Made by a program: the position numbers and the translations under genes
Shown here: positions 1-8,358 of the stretch, piece after piece
How positions within the stretch are numbered: position 1 is the stretch's first letter
How the letters are laid out: every line of letters starts with the position of its first letter
The notes under the pieces: model-generated
Database searches by the model: none
Told to the model about the DNA's origin: nothing
The model's input: only the letters and a program-made list of their open reading frames with translations
NCBI GenBank assembly: GCA_036502625.1
Contig: DASXYG010000107.1
Span: 1 to 64,000, forward strand
DNA from: DASXYG01 sp036502625
GTDB taxonomy: Bacteria > Actinomycetota > Actinomycetes > Streptosporangiales > Streptosporangiaceae
Direction: 5' to 3'
DNA: 64,000 bases

Positions 1-489
1 CCCGAAGCGGTCCTGGCGCGACATGTCGTGCACGGCGGCGAGGCGGTTGATGGTCGCCGCCACGACCAGGCCGCCGGGGCGTACGGCGCGGCGGGCCTCG
101 GCGAGGGCGCGCACCCGGTCGGCGCGGTCGGGCAGGTGGTAGAGCGGGCCGAGCAGCAGCACCGCGGCGGCCGCCGCGTCGCCGGACGGGAGGGCGCGTG
201 CGTCGCCCACCTCGGACGTCACGCCCGGGAGCGCGGCCGCCTGGGCGACGTGCGCGGCCACCGGGTCGATCAGGTGCACGGCGTGGCCGTCGGCGGCCAG
301 CCACGCGGCGTGGACACCACTCCCGCCGCCCACGTCGAGCACGGCCGCGGGCGGCGGCGGCAGCAGGCGCCGCAGGACGTCCTGCGTACGGAGGAACTCG
401 AGCAGGCCTGTGTCGGCGCTCAGCCGGGTGGTCTCGCCGCCGCGCTCGTAGTACGCGATGATCTCCGCCGCCGGAGTCGGGTTCGCCAT
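1..489 (-). CDS. Class I SAM-dependent methyltransferase, cut by left window edge
   Basis: The visible 163 codons begin MANPTPAAEIIAYYERGGE and contain the glycine-rich SAM-binding motif I (VLDVGGGSG, near residues 50-58), followed by an acidic residue closing strand 2 (LIDP) and a motif like GDARALPS. The layout matches Methyltransf_11/25-type small-molecule methyltransferases, and the C-terminal part lies beyond base 1. The substrate is unknown. The start is an ATG at 489-487. It lies inside the 3' end of the upstream MFS gene on the same strand, an overlap of about 70 bases, so the two are probably co-transcribed from the promoter facing the DUF5937 regulator. A drug-modifying or self-resistance role beside the exporter is only an inference. 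Confidence 0.8.
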   Translation of the reverse strand, partial: MANPTPAAEIIAYYERGGETTRLSADTGLLEFLRTQDVLRRLLPPPPAAVLDVGGGSGVHAAWLAADGHAVHLIDPVAAHVAQAAALPGVTSEVGDARALPSGDAAAAAVLLLGPLYHLPDRADRVRALAEARRAVRPGGLVVAATINRLAAVHDMSRQDRFG

Positions 490-1727
490 CCCCACAGGGT
501 GTCCGGTCGCACGGCGCGGCGTCTACGGGTTCGCGGTCGCGCGACGGCGGAGGCGGAGAGGAGCGTCGCGGCGGCCAGGCTCCCCCAGAGGGCGGCGGGG
601 CCGCGGGCGGCGATACCGGTGATGACCGCCGGGGAGACGGCGAGGCCGAGGCCCGTGGAGAGCTGGAAGCGGGCGAGGGCGCGTCCCAGGACGGGGGCCG
701 GGGCGCGGGCGGTGACGAGCGCGGTGGCGCTGCCGGCATAGATGATCTCGCCGATCGCGCAGACGACGGACACCGCGGCGACCGCCGGGGCGCCCCAGCC
801 GTGTTCCCGTACGGTGGCCGCGAGGAAGCCGAGGTAGGACGCGGCCAGCACCACGCCGGCCAGCGCCAGTACGGCCCGCCGGGGGAAGCGGGACATCAGG
901 ACGGTGACCGGCACCTGAAGCGTGACCACCAGCACCGTGTTCGCCACGAAGACGGCCGCCGGCCACGCCGGGGACGCGTGCAACCAGGTCACCAGGACCA
1001 GGGGGAGCGCGATCTCGGGGATGTTGAGGCAGAACGCGTAGACGACGTTGGCGGCCAGCAGCGCGCCCATCCGGGGTGCGGGCACGTCGGCCCTGTCACC
1101 GGCCGGGGCGGCGGCCGGACGCGCGCGCAGGCGGACCGACCATGCCACGGCCGCCGCGGCGAGATAGGCGAGCCCGGTGACGGCCGCCAGCGCCCGCAAC
1201 GCGGTGGTGCCGCCCGCCAGGCACACGGTGGCGAGGAGGGCGCCCGCGCCCAGGCCCGCGTTGCGCAGGGCGCGGCCGGCGGCGAGAGCCGCGTCGCGTT
1301 CGCGGCCGTGGGCGACCGTGGCCACGAGCGCCGCGTGGGCGGCCGGCCACGCCTGGTTGCCGATGCCGAGGAAGAGCACCGCCGCCGCGAACGGCCAGAC
1401 GCGCCCCGCGGGCGCGGCCAGCAGCAGCGCCACGCCCACCACCCGTACCAGCATCGACGCCGCCACGACCGTGCTGCGTGCGCCCCGGTCCAGCCATCGG
1501 CCCACCGCGGGCATGCACGCCAGAGCCACGACGACGCCGGCCGTCATGACCATGCCGGTGACCGGCGCGGAAAGCCCCAGCACCGTCACCCCGTAGAGCA
1601 GCAGGAAAGGCCGCAGCAAGCCCGTGCCGAGCGCGTCCACGGCCAGCGCGACGGCATAGCGGGGGCCGCCGGAGGCGCGGACGAGGGCGCGCGGCCGGAT
1701 CGTGGTGGTGGTTGCCATGGCGCCCAT
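420..1727 (-). CDS. MFS transporter (about 12 TM)
   Basis: A 435-residue hydrophobic protein with alternating membrane segments, a basic cytoplasmic loop after TM2-3 (GRWLDRGARS) and a second half starting near GALLAANVVYAFCLNIPEIALPL, as in drug-efflux MFS proteins. The substrate cannot be told. Two ATGs fit the start (1727 or 1718). No Shine-Dalgarno (SD) sequence is visible, so the transcript may be leaderless. The last 30 or so residues are arginine-rich and run through the start of the downstream methyltransferase, so the true C-terminus may be unusually extended. It is transcribed away from the DUF5937-ArsR gene at 1818, with a perfect 35-bp dyad between them, so repression by that regulator is likely. 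Confidence 0.85.
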   Translation of the reverse strand: MGAMATTTTIRPRALVRASGGPRYAVALAVDALGTGLLRPFLLLYGVTVLGLSAPVTGMVMTAGVVVALACMPAVGRWLDRGARSTVVAASMLVRVVGVALLLAAPAGRVWPFAAAVLFLGIGNQAWPAAHAALVATVAHGRERDAALAAGRALRNAGLGAGALLATVCLAGGTTALRALAAVTGLAYLAAAAVAWSVRLRARPAAAPAGDRADVPAPRMGALLAANVVYAFCLNIPEIALPLVLVTWLHASPAWPAAVFVANTVLVVTLQVPVTVLMSRFPRRAVLALAGVVLAASYLGFLAATVREHGWGAPAVAAVSVVCAIGEIIYAGSATALVTARAPAPVLGRALARFQLSTGLGLAVSPAVITGIAARGPAALWGSLAAATLLSASAVARPRTRRRRAVRPDTLWGWRTRLRRRRSSRTTSAAARPPG

Positions 1728-1750
1728 GCTGCGTTCGGCCGCCGGTCCGG

Positions 1751-1785
1751 CCGCGTCGGTTGACGAACACCGTCAACCGACGCGG
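1751..1785. promoter_or_regulatory. Perfect 35-bp dyad operator between MFS and DUF5937 regulator genes
   Basis: The arms CCGCGTCGGTTGACG (1751-1765) and CGTCAACCGACGCGG (1771-1785) are exact reverse complements around the spacer AACAC. The dyad sits 24 bases upstream of the MFS start and 33 bases before the regulator start, so one bound dimer could control both promoters. The centre (GAAC in a TGACGAACACCGTCA context) resembles the centre of the dyad at 27919-27951, next to the paralogous regulator. Confidence 0.85.
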
Positions 1786-1817
1786 TCATCGGCCATCCGG
1801 CCAGCGACAATGACGGG

Positions 1818-2903
1818 ATGACGTTGAGGATCGACATCGGCGGCCTGCCGTCCGGGCGGCTGCGGTTCGCCGCCTCCCCGCTGGCCGAGCTGACCGCGAT
1901 GCTGCACGTGCTGGCCGAACCCGGGCATCACCCGCGGCTCGCCGGCTGGGCCGGGGACGTCTGGGCCGGGCTGCGGCCGGAGCTGGCCGAGCGGCTCAGG
2001 GAGGCGGAGTTCCTCTGGCGTTCCTCACGAGCCGACTTCCTGGTCCCCGCCCGTCCCCGGGCGACCCTCGCCGAGGAGCTTGACGACGTCGACCGGATCG
2101 ACGACGAGACCTACGTGACCGCCGCGCTCATCACCACGTGCGGCAGCAACCGGGTCCACTTCGCCGCGCCGTCACCGCTCGCCGACGCGACGGCGCGCGA
2201 GCGGGCCCTTGACCTCGCCCAGGCCCGCGGCGCGCTCCAGGAGGCCTTCGCGGAACGGCTGCTCACGGACCCCGCGGCCGTACGGGCGCGGGTGCGGCAC
2301 ACCCTCGAACAGTGCGCCGAGGCCTTCTTCGACGCCGCCTGGACGGACGTCGCCGGGCGGCTCGCCGCCGACCTGCGCCTGAAGAACGACCTGCTGAGAC
2401 GCCAGGGCATCGGGGCGGCGCTCGCGTCCGTCTCCGGCGCCGTCACGCTGGCGCCGGACGGCACCCGCATCCTCGTGGACAAGCTGCAGGACAACGCGAC
2501 CACCGCGCACGGCACCGGGGTCACCTTCCTCCCCAGCGTCTTCGGCCGCCCGCACCTGGTGGCGATCCACGCGCCCGGGTGGCAGCCGGTGATGCAGTAC
2601 CCCGTCGCCGAGCCGGGCCCATCGGAGCCGGTATCGCTGGAGACGGTCACGCTCCGGCTGGCGGCGCTCGCGCATCCGGTACGGCTGCGGCTGCTGCGCA
2701 CCCTGGCCCGCGGCCCGCACACCACCGGCGAACTGGCCCACGCCTGGGAGCTCTCGCCCCCGGAGGTCTCCCGCCACCTCGCGGTCCTGCGCCGCGCGGG
2801 CCTGCTCACGGCCCGGCGCCAGGGCCGTTACGTCCGGTACACCGTCAATCTGCCCGATCTGACGACGCTGGGCGCCGACGTGCTGGCGGCCGTACTGCGC
2901 TGA
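1818..2903 (+). CDS. DUF5937 / ArsR-type winged-helix transcriptional regulator
   Basis: A 361-residue protein. The N-terminal two thirds (starting MTLRIDIGGLPSGRLRFAAS with SPLAELTAMLHVL and a GHHP motif) match the actinobacterial DUF5937 domain, a probable ligand-sensing region. The last 80 residues form an ArsR-like winged helix (LAALAHPVRLRLLRTL, then PPEVSRHLAVLRRAGLL). It is divergent from the MFS exporter with a perfect dyad between them, the usual layout for an autoregulated local repressor. A -10-like GACAAT ends 6 bases before the ATG, so it is probably leaderless. A paralogue of almost identical length (360 residues) lies at 27995-29077. The inducing ligand is unknown. Confidence 0.88.
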   Translation: MTLRIDIGGLPSGRLRFAASPLAELTAMLHVLAEPGHHPRLAGWAGDVWAGLRPELAERLREAEFLWRSSRADFLVPARPRATLAEELDDVDRIDDETYVTAALITTCGSNRVHFAAPSPLADATARERALDLAQARGALQEAFAERLLTDPAAVRARVRHTLEQCAEAFFDAAWTDVAGRLAADLRLKNDLLRRQGIGAALASVSGAVTLAPDGTRILVDKLQDNATTAHGTGVTFLPSVFGRPHLVAIHAPGWQPVMQYPVAEPGPSEPVSLETVTLRLAALAHPVRLRLLRTLARGPHTTGELAHAWELSPPEVSRHLAVLRRAGLLTARRQGRYVRYTVNLPDLTTLGADVLAAVLR

Positions 2904-2924
2904 GCGGCTGCGGCCTCTGCGGGT

Positions 2925-2930
2925 TAAGCT
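2925..2930 (+). promoter_or_regulatory. Likely -10 element of a leaderless promoter for the GNAT gene
   Basis: TAAGCT fits the actinobacterial TANNNT -10 pattern and ends 6 bases before the ATG at 2937, which is where transcription would begin. No SD sequence is visible. The -35 is not convincing. Confidence 0.4.
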
Positions 2931-2936
2931 CGGCCG

Positions 2937-3719
2937 ATGCGTGTACGGGCGGTTGAGGGTGGCGACCTCGGGGCTGTCGCGGAGATCGCCGTGGCGAACG
3001 CCGACAATGCCGGGAGCGATCCGCGCTATGTGGCCCACCTGCGGGCGCACGGGCGGTTCTGGGTGGCCGACGACGTGGGCACGGTCGCGGGGTACTGCGC
3101 GACGCGGCGCATCGGGGACGCGACCATGCTGTGCGACCTGTTCATCGCGCCCGAGCGGCAGGGGCGCGGCCTCGGGCGCACGCTCCTCGGCCACGCGTTC
3201 CCCGAGCCGGGCGCGCGGTTCACGTTCGCGTCGAAGGACCCGCGGGCGCTGCCGCTGTACATCCGGTTCGGGATGGCGCCGCGGTGGCCGCTGCTCTACC
3301 TCAACGGCCCGCCGGTGCCGGGCGGGCCGTGCGGCGAGGCGGTGAGCGCGGCCGAGGCGGCGGACGCCGCGGCGCGCCTCGGGTCGCCGGGCCGCCTGCC
3401 GGACTTCGCGTTCTGGGCGGACGCGCCGGGCGGCCACGGGGTGGTCGTCCGCGACGGGCGCGGCGTCGTGGCGGCGGGCGCGGCCGGGCCCCGGACGCTG
3501 CGGCACCTGACGGTGGCCGCGGGTGCGGACCCGGCCGCGGCCGTACTCGCCGCGACGGGAATGTTCGCGGCGCCCCTGACGGCCTGCCTCCCGGGCCCGC
3601 ATCCGGCCGTGCCCCGGCTCCTCGCCGCCGGGTGGCGGGTCACGGAGTACGACCACCACATGTCCAGCGCGCCGGACCTGGTGGCGGCGACGGGCGTGCT
3701 GTCGCCGTCGCTGGCCTGA
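2937..3719 (+). CDS. GNAT family N-acetyltransferase
   Basis: A 260-residue protein. The N-terminal half has the GNAT acetyl-CoA loop IAPERQGRGLGRTLLGHAF (about residues 71-89, consensus Q/R-x-x-G-x-G/A) after a strand carrying TMLCDLFI. The C-terminal half is a second, less conserved lobe ending in a YDHHMSS segment, so this may be a tandem-GNAT architecture with one active lobe. The acceptor is unknown. It is followed convergently by the SDR gene. Near the stop codon the string GTCGCCGTCGC-GGCCTGAGC occurs twice (about 3701 and 3740), a small tandem duplication. Confidence 0.82.
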   Translation: MRVRAVEGGDLGAVAEIAVANADNAGSDPRYVAHLRAHGRFWVADDVGTVAGYCATRRIGDATMLCDLFIAPERQGRGLGRTLLGHAFPEPGARFTFASKDPRALPLYIRFGMAPRWPLLYLNGPPVPGGPCGEAVSAAEAADAAARLGSPGRLPDFAFWADAPGGHGVVVRDGRGVVAAGAAGPRTLRHLTVAAGADPAAAVLAATGMFAAPLTACLPGPHPAVPRLLAAGWRVTEYDHHMSSAPDLVAATGVLSPSLA

Positions 3720-3768
3720 GCGGCGGGCGTACGGGCAGCGTCGCCGTCGCCGGCCTGAGCCGTACGGG

Positions 3769-4563
3769 TCAAGGGACGCCGGTGATGCCGCCGTCGACCC
3801 GGAGGTCGATGCCGTTGATGTAGCCCGCCAGGGGGCTGGCGAGGAAGGTGACGGCCGCGGCTATGTCGGTGGCGGTGCCCAGGCGGGCCGCGGGGTTGGG
3901 GGCGTACTCCTCGGCTACGGCGCGTTCGATCTCCGGCCAGGGGGCCGGGTTGCCTTCCGCGGCGGCCCGGGCGGTGAACATCTCGCGCATGCCGTCGGTG
4001 ACGATCACGCCGGGGCTGACGGTGTTGGCCGTCACGCCCGTTCCGGCGAGGTGGCGGGAGAGGCTGGTGGTCATGTTGACCACGGCGGCCTTGGCGGCGG
4101 AGTAGTCGACCATGTTGGGCAGCGGTGTCGTGGCGGCGCGGCTGCCGAGGTTGATCACCCGGCCCCAGCCGCCGGCGCGCAGCGACGGCAGCAGCGCGGT
4201 GATGAGCCGCGCGGCGGAGACCACGTTGCCCGTCATGGACTCCAGCCAGGACGCGGGCGTCACCTCCGACCAGTCACGCTCGGCGAACGGGCCCGCGTTG
4301 TTGACCAGGATGTCGGCACCCCAGTCGCGGGCGCGGTCGGCGACGCGGGCCGCCTCGGTGTCGGACGTGAGGTCGCCGGTGACGGCCTCCGCGTCATGCC
4401 CCTCGGCGCGCAGCGATGCCGCGACCCCGGTCGTACGGCCCTCGTCGCGGCCGTGCACGAGCACGGCGGCGCCCTCCGCGGCCAGCCGCACGGCGATCTC
4501 CGCCCCGATTCCGCCGCTGCTCGCGGTGACGAGCGCGCGGTGTCCCCCCAGTTCCAGATCCAT
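3769..4563 (-). CDS. SDR family NAD(P)-dependent oxidoreductase
   Basis: A 264-residue classical short-chain dehydrogenase: nucleotide-binding TASSGGIG motif near residue 13, NNAG near 88, catalytic Ser in NLGSRA, YxxxK in DYSAAKAAVVN, and the C-terminal VDGG typical of FabG-like enzymes. The extra loop before the C-terminus (MREMFTARAAAEGNPAPWPE) is usual for this subgroup. It starts 11 bases after the SARP regulator stop on the same strand, so the two are probably co-transcribed. The substrate is unknown. Confidence 0.9.
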   Translation of the reverse strand: MDLELGGHRALVTASSGGIGAEIAVRLAAEGAAVLVHGRDEGRTTGVAASLRAEGHDAEAVTGDLTSDTEAARVADRARDWGADILVNNAGPFAERDWSEVTPASWLESMTGNVVSAARLITALLPSLRAGGWGRVINLGSRAATTPLPNMVDYSAAKAAVVNMTTSLSRHLAGTGVTANTVSPGVIVTDGMREMFTARAAAEGNPAPWPEIERAVAEEYAPNPAARLGTATDIAAAVTFLASPLAGYINGIDLRVDGGITGVP

Positions 4564-4574
4564 GGGCGGCGACC

Positions 4575-7500
4575 CTACCCGCGACCACCGACATCCACCG
4601 GTACGCCCAGCTCAGCGAGGGCCTTGTCGCCCGGGGTGGCGGCGGCGCGGGCGTACGCCTCGGTGTACGCCCCGGCGCCGACGAGGGCCCGCGCGGCGGC
4701 CGCGACGCGCTCCACGTCCGGGTCGCTCGTCACCGGGGCGCCGCGGATCGCGGCCGCGAGGCCGTGCAGCACGGCGGCCCGCCCGCCGTCGCCGTCGAGC
4801 ACCGCAGCACCGGCCAGCCCCTCCACGGCACGCGCGGCCACCGGCCGGTTCCAGCCCGCGGCGGTACGCAGCACGGCGGAATGCCGGGCCCGCGCCCCCG
4901 CGGCGTCGCCCCGAGCCTCGGCCACGCGTCCCAGCCCGATCCACGCCGCCATCTCCGGCTCCGAGGCGCCGGCGATGGTGTCCACGCCGGAGATCGCGCT
5001 CGCGCCCCCGGTGATCTCGTTGTACGCGTGTTCGGCCGCGTCGAGGTCGCCGGACAGGCGGGAGAGGTCGGCCAGGCCGCGGCGCGGGTCGGCCACCCGG
5101 TCGACGCCGCCCGTACGGCGGAAGAGGTCGATGGCGCGGAGGTAGTCGGCGCGGGCCGCGTCCAGCGCACCGGCGCGGGCGTGGCTGTCGGCGCGGCGGC
5201 AGAGGACGTCGGCGCTGTCCTCCAGGGCGCCCAGGCGGGTCAGGATGGACATGGCCTCGTCCAGGAGGGCGATGCAGCGGGTGTGGTCGCCGTGCCAGTC
5301 GGCGATCGTCGCGAGTTGGTCGAGCGCCTGGGTCATGCCCCAGCGGTCGCCGATCGCGCGGTAGCCGTCCACCGCCTGCGTGAAGTGGTCCTCCGCGCCC
5401 GCGACGTCGCCGCCGTACAGGCACGTGAACGCGGTGCCGACCTGCAGCAGCGCGGCCGACCACGCGTCGTGGCCGAGCAGCTCGGCCATGCGGCTCGTGT
5501 CGGTGGGGCTGCGCGGCGGGCCGACCGTCACGGCCCACAGCACCACGGTGAACGGCAGCCGCGGATAGTGGTCGAGGCCGTACATCAGGTCGTGCGCGCG
5601 GGCCATGTGCGCGCGCAGCTCCGGGGTGTCCAGGCCGCCGCCGATCGCGGTGGCGGCGCACAGGATGTACTCCTCCTGGCGGTCCGCCGGGGGTGTGCCG
5701 ACGGCGTCGAGCACCCGCTGGGCCAGCGGCGCGACCTCGGCGCGCAGGCCCCGCAGGTACCAGAACAGCGAGAGCGTCCCGATCAGCCGCAGCGCGAGCC
5801 CGGTGTCGTGGCCGGCCGCCCACCGGGTGGCCGCGAGCAGGTTGCCGCGCTCGGCGGTGAGGGCGTCGAGGCGTTCGAGCTGGTCGTGGCCGCGCAGGTG
5901 CGGGTCGGCGTCCTCGGCGAGGGCGAGGACGTACGCGGCGTGGGCCCGGTGCGTGGTGTCGGCCTCGCCGTGTGCGGCGAGCTCGTCGGCGCCGAATGCG
6001 CGTACGGTCTCCAGCATCCGGTAGCGCCCGTCGGCGGCCTCGATCAGCGACTTCTCCGCGAGGTCGTCGAGGAGGTCGGCGGCGCCGGGCAGCCCGCACA
6101 CCGCGCGCGCGGCCTCGGCCGTGGCGCCGCCGGCGAACACGGTCAGCCGCCGGGCCAGCGCGCGCTCGTCACCGGACAGGAGGTCCCAGCTCCAGCCGAT
6201 CACCGCGCGCAGCGTGCGGTGGCGCGGCGCGGCCGTACGGTCGCCGCGCGACAGCAGCCCGAACACGTCGTCCAGCCGGTCGGCGACCTCGGTCACCGGG
6301 AGCGTGCGCAGGCGGGCGGCGGCCAGCTCGATGGCCAGCGGCAGGCCGTCGAGGGCGCGGCAGATCCGCAGGACGGGGCCGCGGGTGTCGGCGTCGAGGG
6401 CGAACCCGGGGCGTACGGCGGCGGCGCGGTCGGTGAACAGCCGCACCGCGGGCGCGGCGTCCGCGGTGGACGGGTCGTCGTCCGGCGGGAGCGGCAGCGG
6501 CGGCACCGGGCACAGCGCCTCGCCGGTGATGGCCAGCGGCTCGCGGCTGGTGGCCAGCACGCGCAGCCCGGGGCAGGCGGCGAGCAGCCGGTGGACGAGC
6601 GCGGCGGCGGCCTCGACGACGTGCTCGCAGTTGTCGAGGATCAGCAGCGGCGGCGCCTCGGCGAGCGCGGCGGCCAGCCGGTCGGTGGCGTCGGCGGGCG
6701 CGCCGGGGTGCTGCCGGAGCGTGCCGTCGCGCAGGCCGAGCGCGGCCAGGACGGCCAGCGGCACGCCCGGGCCGTCGGCGACCGGGGCGAGGTCGACGAA
6801 CGCGACCGCTCCCCCGCGCCGCGCCGCCGCCTCCAGGGCCAGCCGCGTCTTGCCCGCGCCGCCGGGGCCGAGCAGCGTGGCCAGCCGCCCGTCGCGCAGC
6901 AGGCCGCCGATGCGCGCGATCTCGGTGTCGCGCCCGACGAAGCTGGTCAGCGGCGCGGGCGGCGGGGTGTACGGCCGGTCGGGTGCGGGCGGCGGTGCGG
7001 CGTTCTCCTGGAGGATCGCCAGGTGGGCGGCGGCGAGCTCGGCGGACGGGTCGGCGCCGAGCTCGTCCGCGAGCAACCGGCGGGTCGCGTCGTACAGGGA
7101 CAGGGCCTCGGCCGTACGCCCGGTGGCGTGCAGCGCGCGCATGAGCTGGGCGCGCGGGCGCTCGCGCAGCGGGTGGGCGGCGATCAGCGGGCGCAGGTCG
7201 GCGGCGACGGTGTCGGGGGCGCCGGCGGCGAGGCGCGCCTCGGCGTGGTCCTCGACGGCGGTCAGCCTGAGGTCCTCCAGACGGGCGGCTGCCGCGTCGG
7301 CGAAGGGGGCGTCGGCGACGTCGGCCAGCGCGGGGCCGCGCCACAGGCCGAGCGCCTCGGCGAGGGCGGCGGCGGCGCGGGCGTGGTCGCCGCTGGTGAG
7401 CGCGCGGTGGCCGTCGGCGGCCAGGGCGGCGAAGCGGTGCGCGTCGACGTCGCCGGGGTCGATGACCAGCCGGTAGCCGGCCGGGGTGTGCGCCACGAGC

Positions 7501-7733
7501 GCGGGGTCGCCGAGCGCCCGGCGCAGCCGCGAGACCTGCGACTGGAGCGCGTTCGCCGCGGTCGGCGGCGGGTCGTCGCCGTACAGCCCGTCGATCAGCC
7601 GCGCGACGGGCATGACGCGCCCCGGCTCGGTGAGCAGCAGCGCCAGCAGCGCACGCACCCCGCGCCCCCCGACCCCCACCACTTGCCCCGAGCCCGACCA
7701 CACCTCCAGCGGCCCCAGGATCCCGTACGACAT
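4575..7733 (-). CDS. AfsR/SARP-family transcriptional regulator with NB-ARC-like ATPase and TPR region
   Basis: A 1052-residue multidomain activator. Residues 1-95 form an OmpR-like winged helix (GILGPLEV, then NALQSQVSRLRRALG). Residues 95-250 form the bacterial transcriptional activator domain. Residues 260-550 form a STAND/NB-ARC ATPase with P-loop GPGGAGKT near 290 and Walker-B-like LLILDNCEH near 375. The remainder is alpha-helical, TPR-like. Large SARPs usually switch on secondary-metabolite genes and are gated by ATP and ligands. No PKS, NRPS or other classical biosynthetic genes are visible nearby, so the target is not evident. The ATG at 7733 is right at the expected N-terminus of the winged helix. 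Confidence 0.92.
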   Translation of the reverse strand: MSYGILGPLEVWSGSGQVVGVGGRGVRALLALLLTEPGRVMPVARLIDGLYGDDPPPTAANALQSQVSRLRRALGDPALVAHTPAGYRLVIDPGDVDAHRFAALAADGHRALTSGDHARAAAALAEALGLWRGPALADVADAPFADAAAARLEDLRLTAVEDHAEARLAAGAPDTVAADLRPLIAAHPLRERPRAQLMRALHATGRTAEALSLYDATRRLLADELGADPSAELAAAHLAILQENAAPPPAPDRPYTPPPAPLTSFVGRDTEIARIGGLLRDGRLATLLGPGGAGKTRLALEAAARRGGAVAFVDLAPVADGPGVPLAVLAALGLRDGTLRQHPGAPADATDRLAAALAEAPPLLILDNCEHVVEAAAALVHRLLAACPGLRVLATSREPLAITGEALCPVPPLPLPPDDDPSTADAAPAVRLFTDRAAAVRPGFALDADTRGPVLRICRALDGLPLAIELAAARLRTLPVTEVADRLDDVFGLLSRGDRTAAPRHRTLRAVIGWSWDLLSGDERALARRLTVFAGGATAEAARAVCGLPGAADLLDDLAEKSLIEAADGRYRMLETVRAFGADELAAHGEADTTHRAHAAYVLALAEDADPHLRGHDQLERLDALTAERGNLLAATRWAAGHDTGLALRLIGTLSLFWYLRGLRAEVAPLAQRVLDAVGTPPADRQEEYILCAATAIGGGLDTPELRAHMARAHDLMYGLDHYPRLPFTVVLWAVTVGPPRSPTDTSRMAELLGHDAWSAALLQVGTAFTCLYGGDVAGAEDHFTQAVDGYRAIGDRWGMTQALDQLATIADWHGDHTRCIALLDEAMSILTRLGALEDSADVLCRRADSHARAGALDAARADYLRAIDLFRRTGGVDRVADPRRGLADLSRLSGDLDAAEHAYNEITGGASAISGVDTIAGASEPEMAAWIGLGRVAEARGDAAGARARHSAVLRTAAGWNRPVAARAVEGLAGAAVLDGDGGRAAVLHGLAAAIRGAPVTSDPDVERVAAAARALVGAGAYTEAYARAAATPGDKALAELGVPVDVGGRG

Positions 7734-7794
7734 GCCTCAATTCTCCCCGATCCGCACCTACACTCGGGTCGCCCGCGCGGCGGAAGGGGACGGC

Positions 7795-8358
7795 ATGCGA
7801 CCAGATGCGGACGAGGTGCTGCACTTCTCCGAGGACGCCACGATCACGCGGTTCGTCCCGCACGTCGCGGCGACCGCGCGCCAGCCCGAGCCGTACGTCT
7901 GGGCCGTGGACGCGCGGCAGGCGCCCGCGTACTGGTTCCCCCGGCAGTGCCCGCGCGCCATGGCGTGGGCCACCACGGAGACGACGGACGCCGACCGGGA
8001 GCGGATCCTGGGGCCGGGCGGGGGCGTGCGCGTGCACGCCGTGGAGTACGGGTGGCTTGGCGCGATGCGGTCCGCGGAGCTGTACGCGTACCGCCTGCCG
8101 GCGTCGGAGTTCGCCCCGTTCGGCACGCCCGAGGCGCACGCGTGGGTGGCGACGCGCCCGCTCGGGCCGCCGGAGCGCGTCGGCGACCTGTTCGCGCTGC
8201 ACGACGAGGCGGGCGTCCAGTTGCGCGTCCTGCCCGTCCTGTGGCCGTTCTGGGACGCCGTGACCGCCTCCAGCCTCGGGTTCAGCGGCATCCGCCTGGG
8301 CAACGCGCGGCCTCGGGACTCGGCTACCGTCGCTGCACATGGCGCACACGGGGGTTGA
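7795..8358 (+). CDS. DUF6886 family protein
   Basis: A 187-residue protein beginning MRPDADEVLHFSEDATITRF, with YVWAVDARQAPAYWFPRQCPRAMAW. This opening is the hallmark of the uncharacterised DUF6886 family of actinobacteria and firmicutes. No catalytic motif of known function was recognised. The start ATG is preceded by GGAAGGGGACGGC, a fair SD. The last 20 bases overlap the start of the phosphotransferase gene, implying translational coupling. The final 15 or so residues lie beyond the conserved part. Confidence 0.75.
   Translation: MRPDADEVLHFSEDATITRFVPHVAATARQPEPYVWAVDARQAPAYWFPRQCPRAMAWATTETTDADRERILGPGGGVRVHAVEYGWLGAMRSAELYAYRLPASEFAPFGTPEAHAWVATRPLGPPERVGDLFALHDEAGVQLRVLPVLWPFWDAVTASSLGFSGIRLGNARPRDSATVAAHGAHGG

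Noticed and set aside
4575..7733. SARP regulator as marker of a nearby secondary-metabolite cluster
   Set aside because: No PKS, NRPS, terpene or other core biosynthetic gene lies within reach; the graspetide cassette is 9 kb away and separately organised.
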